Below, one piece after another: positions 33,156-43,300 of a DNA stretch of 64,000 nt. The notes under the pieces are model-generated. The model made no database searches. It was not told the origin of the DNA and worked only from the letters and a program-made list of their open reading frames with translations. The DNA lies in assembly GCF_947172395.1 (NCBI RefSeq), contig NC_069104.1, positions 10,257,355-10,321,354 of the forward strand, read 5' to 3'. Position 1 is the first letter of the stretch; every line of letters begins with the position of its first letter. A program made the position numbers and the translations under genes. The DNA is from Bicyclus anynana (Eukaryota; Arthropoda; Insecta; Lepidoptera; Nymphalidae).

Positions 33156-33640
33156 TTTTTTCATTATTAAAGAGTATTGGTTGTAGCTTAATTTCGTAGT
33201 TACATACGAGTAGGTAATGTATAGCATTATTAATATATAGCATAGCTAAAAATTATATAGCATAGGTGACAGCTCAAAATAATACAAATTATGGCAACAA
33301 TTTAGCCAAGTAGCAAAGTTTTGCATTTCAATTCCAAGGAACCACTGTGTGACATGTAAAATTCATAAGCTTCGCAATGAAAAAGAAAACATTTTTATAT
33401 TAAGAGAATGTTTCGTTCAGTCGAAGCTTTTAGGCATGAGTCTGATAATAAGCTATAATAATATAGCTTCTATAATAGTATAGTTTCATAACTGTATTAA
33501 ATTTAACGTGACTTTTTCGAATAATGGCCAACTATTTTAGAAACCACGTAATTTTTTGTATTAGGTAGTTTTGCTTTAGTAGGTTCCTCTCGTTGCGTGA
33601 ACGAGCTTATGGTTAAGAACCCCGTACGTGTTGGAGACTC
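33156..33640. other. Intron, no gene recognised
   Basis: AT-rich; local TATAGC and AGCTATAATAATATAGCTTC short repeats. Confidence 0.45.
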
Positions 33641-33650
33641 ATAGTTTTTA

Positions 33651-33898
33651 ACCGACTTAGTGTTTCCATAAGGTATTTTAAACCACTACAATTTTATGAA
33701 TTGCGGTGCCAATCCAGTGTCATGTTTTAATTAAAGCCGTTTCTGAAAGAACCACAGAATTGTGTAATTTAAACAGCTTGAATTAAAACATCACTGGCTT
33801 GGCACTGCCTTCAAAGTGATCAGAAGGTAGCACATAGGTAAGATGTTATTTTTTGCTTTTTAGTTTAGGTTAATTTTTGAGTTGGAAGTCGGTTGAAT
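33651..33898. repeat. Fold-back element, relative of 6528-6883
   Basis: Inner inverted repeat 33703-33735 (GCGGTGCCAATCCAGTG...) against 33777-33808 (...CACTGGCTTGGCACTGC). Right flank GTAGCACATAGGTAAGATGT and GAAGTCGGTTGAATTTTTTT as in the 6.5-kb element. The left outer arm is largely replaced. Confidence 0.75.
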
Positions 33899-34110
33899 TT
33901 TTTTTATTAAAATTTTTATAATAATGTATAAAGAAATGTTAATAGCCATGACATTGTAGACAATATTTAGGTATTTATTAGTTTAAATTACTTCTGTTGT
34001 TTACTATGCTTCAAAATTAAATTAAAACATTTAGCCACCCTTGTTCGCCTCAGTTTCGACACGCTAGTGACAAAAGCATATTTTTTTTAGAATTGTAGGT
34101 ATTCATATTA

Positions 34111-34312
34111 ATTCATTATGAAACACGGCTAAAACTAACGTAATACAACGTCAGAGTATGCCCGACTAGTTTCGAACCCTTAGTCCCTAGCTCTCAGTTA
34201 AGAGTCGTGTTGCAAGAACCAACTCATGACTAAGGGCCCCGTATGGGTTGGAAACTAGTCGGGCATCCGACGTTGTATCACGTGAGTTTTAGCCCTGTTT
34301 CGTAATCAATTA
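34111..34312. repeat. 202-bp palindromic element
   Basis: Left arm about 34111-34186 (ACACGGCTAAAACTAACG, ATACAACGTCAGAG, GCCCGACTAGTTTCGAACCC) and right arm about 34227-34312 are inverted copies with a short spacer. A half copy is at 23955. Confidence 0.85.
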
Positions 34313-34329
34313 ATAGTATATCTTCTCAC

Positions 34330-34371
34330 GGTAAATTATAATCTATCACTTCCGATAGATTATAATATACC
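34330..34371. repeat. 18-bp hairpin with 6-base loop
   Basis: GGTAAATTATAATCTATC, loop ACTTCC, GATAGATTATAATATACC. The AGATTATAAT word recurs up to 34455. Confidence 0.75.
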
Positions 34372-34904
34372 GAAAAATAACACTTTAAATTGTAATCAGT
34401 ATTTTCAGTTCACAATATGACGGCAGATTATAATATCACGAGTGAGATTATAAACTAACGTATTTTACAATTTAACGGTAACATATACATATGTATAATA
34501 GAAGTGTTTTTGAGGTATAGACGAGATCTGGCACATAAAACATTTCTACTTTAAACATTCCTATAGCACTTGCTTTGTAACGTTGTTTCAAACTTCTCAG
34601 CTTCGCAATTTTAAAATAAACAGTGTATATTATAGCTTGCCATCTGGCCCCGGCCTTGTAGTAAAATTATACAGACGTTTTCTTATTACAAACTAAAAGA
34701 ACATTTTCCGAGTCTCGACAAATACGAGTCGCGACATTTTTATCAAATAATGCTTTTTGCAAAGTCTGCGATCCTTTTAGTTCCACTTTTATTTGATATT
34801 ATTGTTAACTTCAGTCTGTATAGATAAGAAAACTACACCTGTGACGTAACACGCTAAGGCTTCCATTATTTACTTATCAGAATGATATGTGAATAATGGA
34901 AGAA

Positions 34905-35100
34905 ATAGAATAGAATAGAATAGAATCTCTTTATTTGTCCACACACAAGTAATGAAATAAAAATAAACAAAATGAACATACAATACATACATCTGGTCGT
35001 GGACAAAAAAGGTATCCACCTCAGCACGATGCCACAGCGAGCTGTGGCGCTGGTTTTCAGGTGGAACCTTGTGTGTTCTCGGACGTGTCTACGTGACGTG
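34905..35100 (-). mobile_element. LINE 3' end with (AATAG)n tract
   Basis: ATAGAATAGAATAGAATAGA, CTCTTTATTTGTCCACACAC, CAGCACGATGCCACAGCGAG. The layout of a non-LTR 3' untranslated end in reverse, starting at its tail repeat. Confidence 0.6.
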
Positions 35101-35235
35101 TCTTAACTTAAAAGTTAATATGTGTCTTAACTTAAAACTTAATATGAAATGATATATTAATGATAAACTTAATATTTTATGACACAACTATCTTAAAATC
35201 TCAAGTCAGACAGGCACTTCAATTTTATTTATATA

Positions 35236-35527
35236 TGATATGACTCTGCCTCCGATTTCGGAAAGTGTGGGTTCAAATCCGGTCCGGGGCATGCACCTCC
35301 AACTTGTCAGTTGTGTGCATTTTAAGAAATTAAATATCACGTGTCTCAAACTGTGAAGGAAAACATCGTGAGAAAACCAAAGAATTTACTCAATTCTCTG
35401 CGTGTGTGAAGTCTGCCAATCCGCATTTGGCCAGCGTGGTGGACTATTGGCCTAACCCCTCATTTTGAGAGGAGACTCGAGCTTAGCAGTGAGCCGAATA
35501 TGGGTTGATAATGATGAATGATGATGA
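35236..35527 (+). mobile_element. SINE A, near full length
   Basis: TATGACTCTGCCTCCGATTT to GGGTTGATAATGATGAATGA; the first part of the head is missing. Confidence 0.9.
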
Positions 35528-35799
35528 AGTAAACTAAGGCCAAAGTCTTAGTCGACACATTTCTAGTTATTACGTATGTGATCACGAAATGTGTGGGCGT
35601 GGTCTAATAAACCATAGACTGCGACACACATGACTTCCCATTTACCACTTTAGCTTGCTAATCCACATTATGATAATGCACACCACTAATTCTAATGACC
35701 ACTAACGTCGGCCATCTTGAATTAAGTGACGTCATGAGATCCCTTAAGTACTCCACAACTTGATGGTTTAGTGGTTTATAGCATCAGTTTTATTTTACC

Positions 35800-36010
35800 A
35801 TGGCGGATGCCCGCGACTTCGTCCACGTGAAATTCAGTTTCTCACAAATCTCGCGGGAACCGGATTTTCCGGGATTAAAAAGCCTACTATGTTACTTAAG
35901 AACCTCCTCTATCTTTCAGTGAAAGTCGTATTATAATCGGTCCAGTCTTTTCAAAAAGTAGCCTAGACAAACACGACAGACAGACAAACATACATACGCA
36001 CAAAAATAAA
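35800..36010 (+). repeat. Interspersed repeat R2
   Basis: GCGGATGCCCGCGACTTCGT to GACAGACAAACATACATACG. Confidence 0.78.
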
Positions 36011-36231
36011 AATAAAAAAATTGTGTTTTAGTATCGTGTAATTATAACTAAAAGCACTTTAATAACATAACTAAATGAAAACAAAAACAGACAATTCAGT
36101 TTTATTGTTAAAGAAATTCAGATTCTATGTAACAAAATATCATCCGGTGCCTACTAGTGGAAATACAAAATATAGATACAAAAATTATGTTATGTAGATG
36201 ACATTTCTCAATTCATTTGTTGTTTTTTTAT

Positions 36232-36410
36232 GGATTCGAATCGAACTCGCATCGAATCAGTAATTAGGAGATCTGCAAAAGAATCAAAGACAGCAATATA
36301 GCTTGAAAAAGTAGCAAACCTAATATAGCAATAAGCGGTGTACGTAGTCCGAAGAATGGAAGGTGGGGCTCACGACGTTGGAATGACGTTGTTTTAGTCG
36401 ACAATGTCTT
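36232..36410 (+). pseudogene. LINE reverse transcriptase fragment, decayed
   Basis: CGAACTCGCATCGAATCAGT, AGGAGATCTGCAAAAGAATC, GTAGTCCGAAGAATGGAAGG. Collinear with 59905-60030. Confidence 0.6.
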
Positions 36411-36795
36411 CCAGTGTAGAAAAGCTCTATCATCCATTATGCACTATTCACTGCTATCTGAGCAACATAAAAATAACTTTGAACGTATCACCGTTTTCTT
36501 CTACTCCTTATACTGTACTAGTTTACCAAGTAAAGCATTTGGCCGCCATTAATTTAAATTCCAGCAATGCCACACTTTAAATATTAGCCGCGCGCCAAAA
36601 CAAACGGAAATGTTTGGCAACACCCTCGTAATGGCCGGCTTCGCGATTAACGGTCACGCGACGGCCTAATTAAAAGTTATTACCACTGTGTTACTGGTGT
36701 GACGGACCTTACAATGTGTTACACTGGAAAACTTAAGAGCGAGCCACATTAGTGCGTTACGTTACGTAGCATCGTAGCAAAGTCGACTTACGTCC

Positions 36796-37125
36796 AAATA
36801 GTTTTAGCAGACTCAAAAGTGATTACAAACAGTGAACAAAGGCTATGATTCACAACATTTGTCAGGACAACTTAATTAACAAATCAAACTGTTCAAAATA
36901 ACCCTAGAATGGCAGAGAATGACCTTGAGTGAAGTCACGCACTTGTGAACGTTGTGTGTAGGGTTAAAGAATTCTTTGACTGTTAACAAACACTCCCCTT
37001 TTCCACTCAAGTCACTCTCCCCGCCTATCCCAAGTAACCCATAAAGAATTACACAACAAGAGATGTGGACGACTTGAACGCCACGAGCACACTAAAGCCG
37101 TCCGTACCACAAGTCGTTGCAACGC
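36796..37125 (+). repeat. Interspersed repeat X, copy 3
   Basis: TAGTTTTAGCAGACTCAAAA, GTCAGGACAACTTAATTAAC, CTAGAATGGCAGAGAATGAC, CCGCCTATCCCAAGTAACCC, AAGCCGTCCGTACCACAAGT. Confidence 0.82.
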
Positions 37126-37557
37126 GCCGATCACAACAGTTTAAATGGCGTGCCACATTCAAGCGTTTTGTCGTAATAGGACGTTTCAACGGACAACGGA
37201 CAGTGCTGTATGTATTGCGACGTTGTGAGTCATCGAAATACACGTGTGGTATACCATTCGTTAATCTGTTGCGACGACACAACACAACGCACCAATGAGT
37301 AATAAAATTTGTCTTAAAAGTCTGTAGTATTTTTTCCTACCGCTGAAGTCGAAAAAAGCATATAACCTTTTATTCTTCCTATCATCGAATCTACTAAATC
37401 TAATCGATTCCAATTACGCTTTAGTAATTGCAAAGGAGATGGTCCTAAATTGTATAGAGCTCCGGATCAGTCATTGCACCCTAGCGGAAATAAAAAAAAA
37501 AGTGTGTGTCAGCTCCGACGCACGGATGGAGTTTACTCTTTTCAATAGCAACGCCTG

Positions 37558-37950
37558 AAAAGTGAAAGGTGCGCAAGCGAGGTGCAGCGCTGCGTGCGCG
37601 CCCACCAACAGCGTGCACGTGCGTGCGGACGCGCTAGGCATGTGAACGCTGTTGTTCACACGCTAGGCATGGTTGCGCACAAAAAAGGTAACGCTATGCG
37701 TTCATCGAATTTTACTGCCCATATTTTGTTCATAACGGAGGCTATATATGAAAAATCTATTCTTAAGGAGTGAACTCCAATAAGTTATGAAATGACATGC
37801 GTTACGTTTTTTGTGCGCAACCTATTCTGCGCACCTTTCACCGTGCGCTGCCGCCAACAGCGTGCACATACGTGCGCACCCATGTGCACGCTGTAGGCGG
37901 GCGCGCACGCCGCGGCCTGCTGCACCTCGGTTGCGCACCTTTCACTTTTA
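37558..37950. repeat. GC-rich imperfect palindrome, about 390 bp
   Basis: The left arm begins AAAAGTGAAAGGTGCGCAAG, the right arm ends TTGCGCACCTTTCACTTTT, and both carry GAGGTGCAGC, GCGTGCGCGCCC, ACAGCGTGCAC and GGTTGCGCACAAAAAA in inverted order. The centre (about 37700-37793) has TATATATGAAAAATCTATTC, then TTAAGGAGTGAACTCCAATA. Short frames over it on both strands are low-complexity by-products. Confidence 0.82.
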
Positions 37951-38176
37951 AGGCGCGAGTATTGAGACGTGCTTCGGGGTAACTTTTTGTTTCTTTTTAA
38001 CATGCACACTTTTTTTTGTTGGTAAACAGTGCACATCGAGTTGGGCTTTAATACTTATGTTAAAGAAGACTAAATGTATAGAATTGTAAAATAACTAATA
38101 GACTTTACAATATACTTCACATTATATATTTTACTCTTACAATGATATAATCATTAAAATAAATTAGAAAGTTGCG

Positions 38177-38304
38177 CACTAAAGGTGCGCACCAAAAACG
38201 TGACACTTTTTCGTTAGTTCAGTTGGTTTTACCCCTCGGATTTTTCTCATACCGGGCGCCATATATATAAAAAATCGATTCTTAAGGAGTAAACTCCAAA
38301 AAAT
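38177..38304. repeat. Partial relative of the GC-rich palindrome
   Basis: TTGCGCACTAAAGGTGCGCA and CATATATATAAAAAATCGAT, then TCTTAAGGAGTAAACTCCAA, the same order as the arm and centre of 37558-37950. Confidence 0.7.
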
Positions 38305-38697
38305 TAACTATTTTCTATACAAATCTACGAATTTACTTTAATTCTTTCGAAATAATATTCATTCTCTCCCAAGAAAATGCAACACTAATATGGGTAACAG
38401 TGGCGGATTGATGACCTTTTCAACGCAATAGTCGTTATGACGTTTGCTGTCAAATGTCATGTCATAGTTGGTTTATGGGCGCCATCTTGATATAACTCAA
38501 AAACTTGGATTTCATTTTTTTCTTTTTATTTATGTAGTTACATTTCTTCACTCACTTATATTTTAACAAATACCCTGTATGTTTTAATGATACGGAGAAC
38601 AAGAGTGTACCTGGAATGGACCAACTCTTTTAGCATCCCGGGCTCGCCTACTACAAGGAGGATGAGTTAAACTTTAAATCATTTTGCTTTGCTGCAG

Positions 38698-38809
38698 GTT
38701 CAAAGCGCCATCGTTCGACGGTGACATGTCGTCTGATACGCTTATCAATGCTGATACAGGCGCTACTGTTCTATTCGACTGCCGAGTAACATCGCTGCGG
38801 GATAAAACA
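38698..38809 (+). CDS. Dpr-like Ig protein, exon 3 (start of Ig domain 1)
   Basis: Encodes residues 81-118, ending VLFDCRVTSLRDKT. C109 is the B-strand cysteine of a V-type Ig fold. The stretch CRVxxLxDKxVSWIR, completed by the next exon, is strongly reminiscent of the first Ig domain of Drosophila Dpr proteins. The acceptor is GCTGCAG|GTTC and the donor AAAACA|GTTAGT. The exon ends in phase 0, which fits the next exon. A GC-rich fold-back element and other repeats lie less than 1 kb upstream. Confidence 0.85.
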
Positions 38810-38828
38810 GTTAGTATTTGTCTAAATA

Positions 38829-39002
38829 ATTATTTGTTTGTTTGATTGAACGCGCTAATCTCAAGAACTACTGGTCCGATTTGAAAAATTCTTTCAGTGT
38901 TAGATAGCCCATTTATCGAGGAAGGCTATAGGCTATATTTTATCCCCGTTTTCTTACGGGAACGGGAACCACGCGGGTGGAACCGCGCGGCGTCAGGTAG
39001 TA
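38829..39002 (-). repeat. Interspersed repeat R1
   Basis: TTTGTTTGTTTGATTGAACG to CGCGCGGCGTCAGGTAGTA, 20 bp after the donor of exon 3. Confidence 0.88.
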
Positions 39003-39026
39003 ATTATTATAAAGAGGCCGCTATTG

Positions 39027-39065
39027 AGTCGTGATAACCCAGTGGATATAACCTCTGCCTTCGAT
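39027..39065 (+). mobile_element. SINE A head fragment
   Basis: GAGTCGTGATAACCCAGTGG then ATATAACCTCTGCCTTCGAT. Confidence 0.75.
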
Positions 39066-39198
39066 CAAAAGATATTAGTTATTATTTAAACAAAATTTAC
39101 GCTTTTTTAAAGTTATTAATTAAAAAAAAGCGCAAATTTTACATTAAGAGCTTCTAAATTTCATGTAAAAACAAATTTTAGGTAATATTTTGTTTCAG

Positions 39199-39278
39199 GT
39201 CTCATGGATAAGGGTTTCTGATGAAGATAATCTCGAATTGCTGACCGTTGATTTAGAAACGCATACAGCTGATTACAG
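39199..39278 (+). CDS. Dpr-like Ig protein, exon 4 (middle of Ig domain 1)
   Basis: Encodes residues 119-144, VSWIRVSDEDNLELLTVDLE and onward to ADY. W121 is the C-strand tryptophan of the Ig fold. In canonical Dpr proteins the next residues read roughly KRDLHILTVG; here they are SDEDNLELLTVDL. The hydrophobic LLTV core is kept but the basic KRD is replaced by acidic residues. This segment is part of the face Dpr proteins use to bind DIP partners, so a divergent member with changed specificity is possible (inference). Acceptor TTTGTTTCAG|GTCTC, donor TACAG|GTGTGT. The intron to exon 3 is only 389 bp and holds an interspersed repeat and a SINE head. Confidence 0.85.
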
Positions 39279-39703
39279 GTGTGTTTTTTTTAACCAATTG
39301 GTTTAATTCTTGGCTGCAATTAATTTCATTTAATTTCTATTCATTTTATTAAACTTAGTCAAAGTTTGTTCGTTTTTATTTATTTGGTTTCATTACGTTT
39401 CAATGCATTTAATTTTAGTTTAAATTACTTTTAAAAAGAAAATTCACTTCAGTGTCATAATCAGTATACATTCTTTTTAACATAATACATGACTGTTAAA
39501 ATAGAATGGGCTTACAGCTCACCATTAACGCCATGATGCCATGAATTGCAAAAAATGCAATACCTGATGCTGGTATTCTGCTGAGGCTTCACAGTCAGTT
39601 AAAAAAAAAAATATTGTTACGAACTAGGGTTCGAGGATTTGGAATTAAACACCCGGTGACTCGTATAAGACTTTATTTCACTTTTTAAACCAAGTACCAA
39701 TAC

Positions 39704-40135
39704 TGGTGGTAATTTACGTTAACTTCGATCGATAGCTTCGTTGGAATACACCCGGAATGATAAGATACGGAATAGGAAGGAACTCACGTGATCTTCGACC
39801 CGTTCTTTTGTCCAGGATGCGTCCACCATAAGACTTAAACAGCGGGTGCGTGGCAACACAAAACAAGCAAAATTGATTCACAGTCTATTATTTATAAGGA
39901 GCACTCAACTTGTTGGTTTTTAATGATTTATCCACAAAACACACGCGTACACGGCTTTTTGTGATGGCGGTAAAATATTTCTCAGCGTGCGCACGACCAG
40001 CTCTCAACGAATTAGCGGGGCGACTCCAACCATTGTCGATCGCAGCAGGCGAACGTGCGTAACGTGAGATGGAAGATAGGGGAAAGGATAAAATGAAGCA
40101 GGACAGCTATCGTAGCTACACTTTAATTTCTACCA
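39704..40135 (-). repeat. 3' LTR of the BEL/Pao element
   Basis: 432-bp copy of the LTR at the downstream end. Just inside it, the minus strand reads AGGCGGGGGAA, a purine tract suited to priming plus-strand synthesis. Confidence 0.92.
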
Positions 40136-40360
40136 TTCCCCCGCCTGTGAGCTACTAAGCTCGCAATAAAAAAAATAAAGAAAATAGCGAAAGTACATAA
40201 TACAAATAAACAAATTATACGTATAAGTACTTAGAGACAAATATTTATGAGTTATAAATATTAATAGCGATAAATAATATAGTTAATAATAAAATAATTC
40301 TGATAAATTAATAGATATTTAATACAATAAGACACTTACTTAAAATAACGTAAGACTAGT

Positions 40361-43300
40361 CTATTGCGCAGGCAAAGGACAAAGCTTCACCATAGGCCGA
40401 ATGAAGAGTCCAGTTTTAGTCTTTACTTCAGCGACTCTAGTAATCCCATCCTTGCCAGGGAATATGCGTGTTATAATGCCCAATGGCCATTGCAAGGGCG
40501 GAGCGTTATCTACGTTAATAAGGACCACAGTCCCTGCCTTAACCGAAAGAGACGTAGTATTCCATTTCTCGCGTGTTTGGAGGGTGTGTAAGTACTCAAC
40601 CCTGAAGCGTTTCCAAAATGATTGAATTAGCGAATCTAAAAGCATAAATCTACTAAGTAACCGTTCCTTTTCACCACTAAGATCGGGTGCAGGTAAATAC
40701 TCTAAAGGCACTCTATATAAAAAGTGAGCTGGCGTTAGAGCAGAAGGCTCAGAAGGGTCCGTACTCGCAAGGTAAAGCGGCCTACTATTTAATATCGCTT
40801 CAATTTGCGTAACTACTGTAAGCATCTCTTCATACGTCAAAATCTGCTTACCTATCACTTTAAAAAGAAGGGATTTTGCACTTTTTATGTTGCTCTCCCA
40901 TATGCCCCCAAAATGGCTCCCAGTGGGAGGATTTAGTTTCCAGATTATGCGGCGTTTAGCGAGTTCAGTACTAAAATCCTTATAATACTCATCACTTTTT
41001 AATAGCGAAAATAATTCATCAAAATATCCTTTCGATGAAACAAAATTAGTCCCATTATCACTATATATAAATTTACAATTTGCACCAGATCTAGAGATAA
41101 ATCTCTTAAATAAATTTAAAAATGAAGCGGAACTAAGATCAGGTGCAAGTTCAAAGTGAACTGCTTTGGTAACCAGGCATATAAAGATACAAAGATAAGC
41201 TTTTTGCCTATGTATACCTCGGCCTCTACATAGAGTAATGTAGAGCGGACCTGTGAAGTCCACGCCTGTATAGGTATAAGCGTTAGCCTGCTCTATGCGA
41301 CATGGCGGCAAATTAGCCATAAACGGGAATATTTGCTTAGGATTTAATCTATAGCATTTGATACATTTATGTATGCGTTGTTTTATGGCGCGCCTCGCGG
41401 ATAAAATCCAATATTTTTGTCTAGTTATAGAAAGTAAAATCTGAGGACCTGCATGTAAATTTTCACGGTGGTAGTAATCAATTAACAAATCGATTATATG
41501 ACCTTTTCTAGGCAATAAAATCGGATGTTTATGACAATAATCTAAAGAGGAATAAGTTAAGCGACCACCTACGTGAAGAATATTATCGCGAATAAACGGA
41601 TTTAATTTTTGAATAGCACGCGAACACGAAATTCCTTTTTTTAGTTTTTGAATATCCTCATAGAAATTTGTATTTTGAACAACTTCAATGACTTTTGTTT
41701 CTGCGACATTTAAATCTTCCGCGGTAATATGAATTCCTTTAGGTAATTTCTTGAGAAATTTCAATAAAAAGACAACCGATCTCAGATACTTATGCCAAGA
41801 AGAAAACTTAGTACTTAACGTCAGTAAAGGATGTTCATCTACACTTCGCATGACAAGAGATATAGATTTCTGTTCTGGAAGCGCAGAGGCGTTAGGTGAG
41901 AATTTCTGAACGGGCCATTGATTAATAGGCGATGAAGCCCATGTTGGCCCATTGAACCAGAGTTCATGGGTTAATAATTGCGAAGGCAATAGTCCACGAG
42001 ATATACAATCTGCAGGATTCTCTATACCAGAAATATGATAAAGATCATCGGTACACAATAGTTCCTGAAACTGCGATATTCTATTAGCAATGTAAGTTTG
42101 AAATCTGTGAGGTGAGGACTTTAACCAACACAGAGCGACAGTAGAGTCTGAAAATACAAAAATATTGTCTACAGGTTGTCGCGATATTAAAGTATCATAT
42201 ACGTTGCGAACTAATTTTGCAAGTAATACAAGAGCGTTTAACTCTAGTCTAGCCAGCGTAACTAAACTAGAGGGAGAAGACACACGTGATTTAGAGCAAA
42301 CTAATGAAATGATAGGTTTATTATCTCCATTTGTCACGTGTGTATAAATTACACAACCATACGCCTTTTCACTGGCGTCGGCGAATGCGAGTAAAGATAA
42401 ATTAGAGTTATTTTCTACACCAAGGTGTCGCGGAATTTTAAGCTTTGATAAAAGAGGCAGCTCATCTATAAATTGTAACCAAGCCTCTATAATATGAGAA
42501 GGGAGCGTTTCATCCCATGACAACTTTAAAATCCATAATTCCTTAATTATCAATTTGGCGTATAAAATCACAGGCCCAACGAGTCCTAAGACATCGTAGA
42601 GTTGAGCAGTTGCGGAGAGAATAGAGCGTTTCGTCCATTTGAGCGAGGGGGGAGATACAAAAAAACTTAAACTATCATGAACGGGAAACCAATGTAATCC
42701 TAAAATCTTAAAGGTGTGTTCGTCGTCAAACGATATTCCTTCAGACTGTCGGTGCGTTTGAGGTATGTTACGTAATAATTCAGGAGAGTTACTAGTCCAT
42801 TTAATTAAATCGAACCCTCCGGACTTAAACATTTGGATCAACTGCTCAGCCTTCTCTACTGCTTCTGAAGGATCAGAGGCAGAGGAAGCGAGGTCGTCCA
42901 TATAAACATCTCTTTCGATTATCGCTGCGGCCGCGGGCCATCTATCCTTCTCTCTTTTAGCCAATTCGCGTAACGTGCGAAGCGCTAAAAAAGGAGACGA
43001 ACGCAATCCGAAAGTAACGCGATTAAACTCGTAGATTTCTAGTGGTTCATTATTAGAAAATCTAAATAAAATTCGCTGAAATTTACGATGAGCGGGGAGA
43101 ACTTCAATACATAAATACATTTGTTTCACATCTGCGAAAAAAGCGATTTTAAAGAGGCGAACGTTTATTAAAATATTAAATATTTCAGCTTGCAAGTTGC
43201 AGCCTGTATGAAGTAAATCATTTAAAGATATATTAACATCAGTTTTCATAGAAGCGTCTAGAACAATTCTAAGTTTGGTAGTCGCTTTGTCGTCCCGTAT

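Noticed and set aside
37049..37298. Overlapping 77-78 codon frames on both strands
   Set aside because: They lie in repeat X and its flank, show no conservation between copies and have no domain.
40364..40625. Plus-strand frames within the retrotransposon
   Set aside because: Shadows of the minus-strand Gag-Pol frame.
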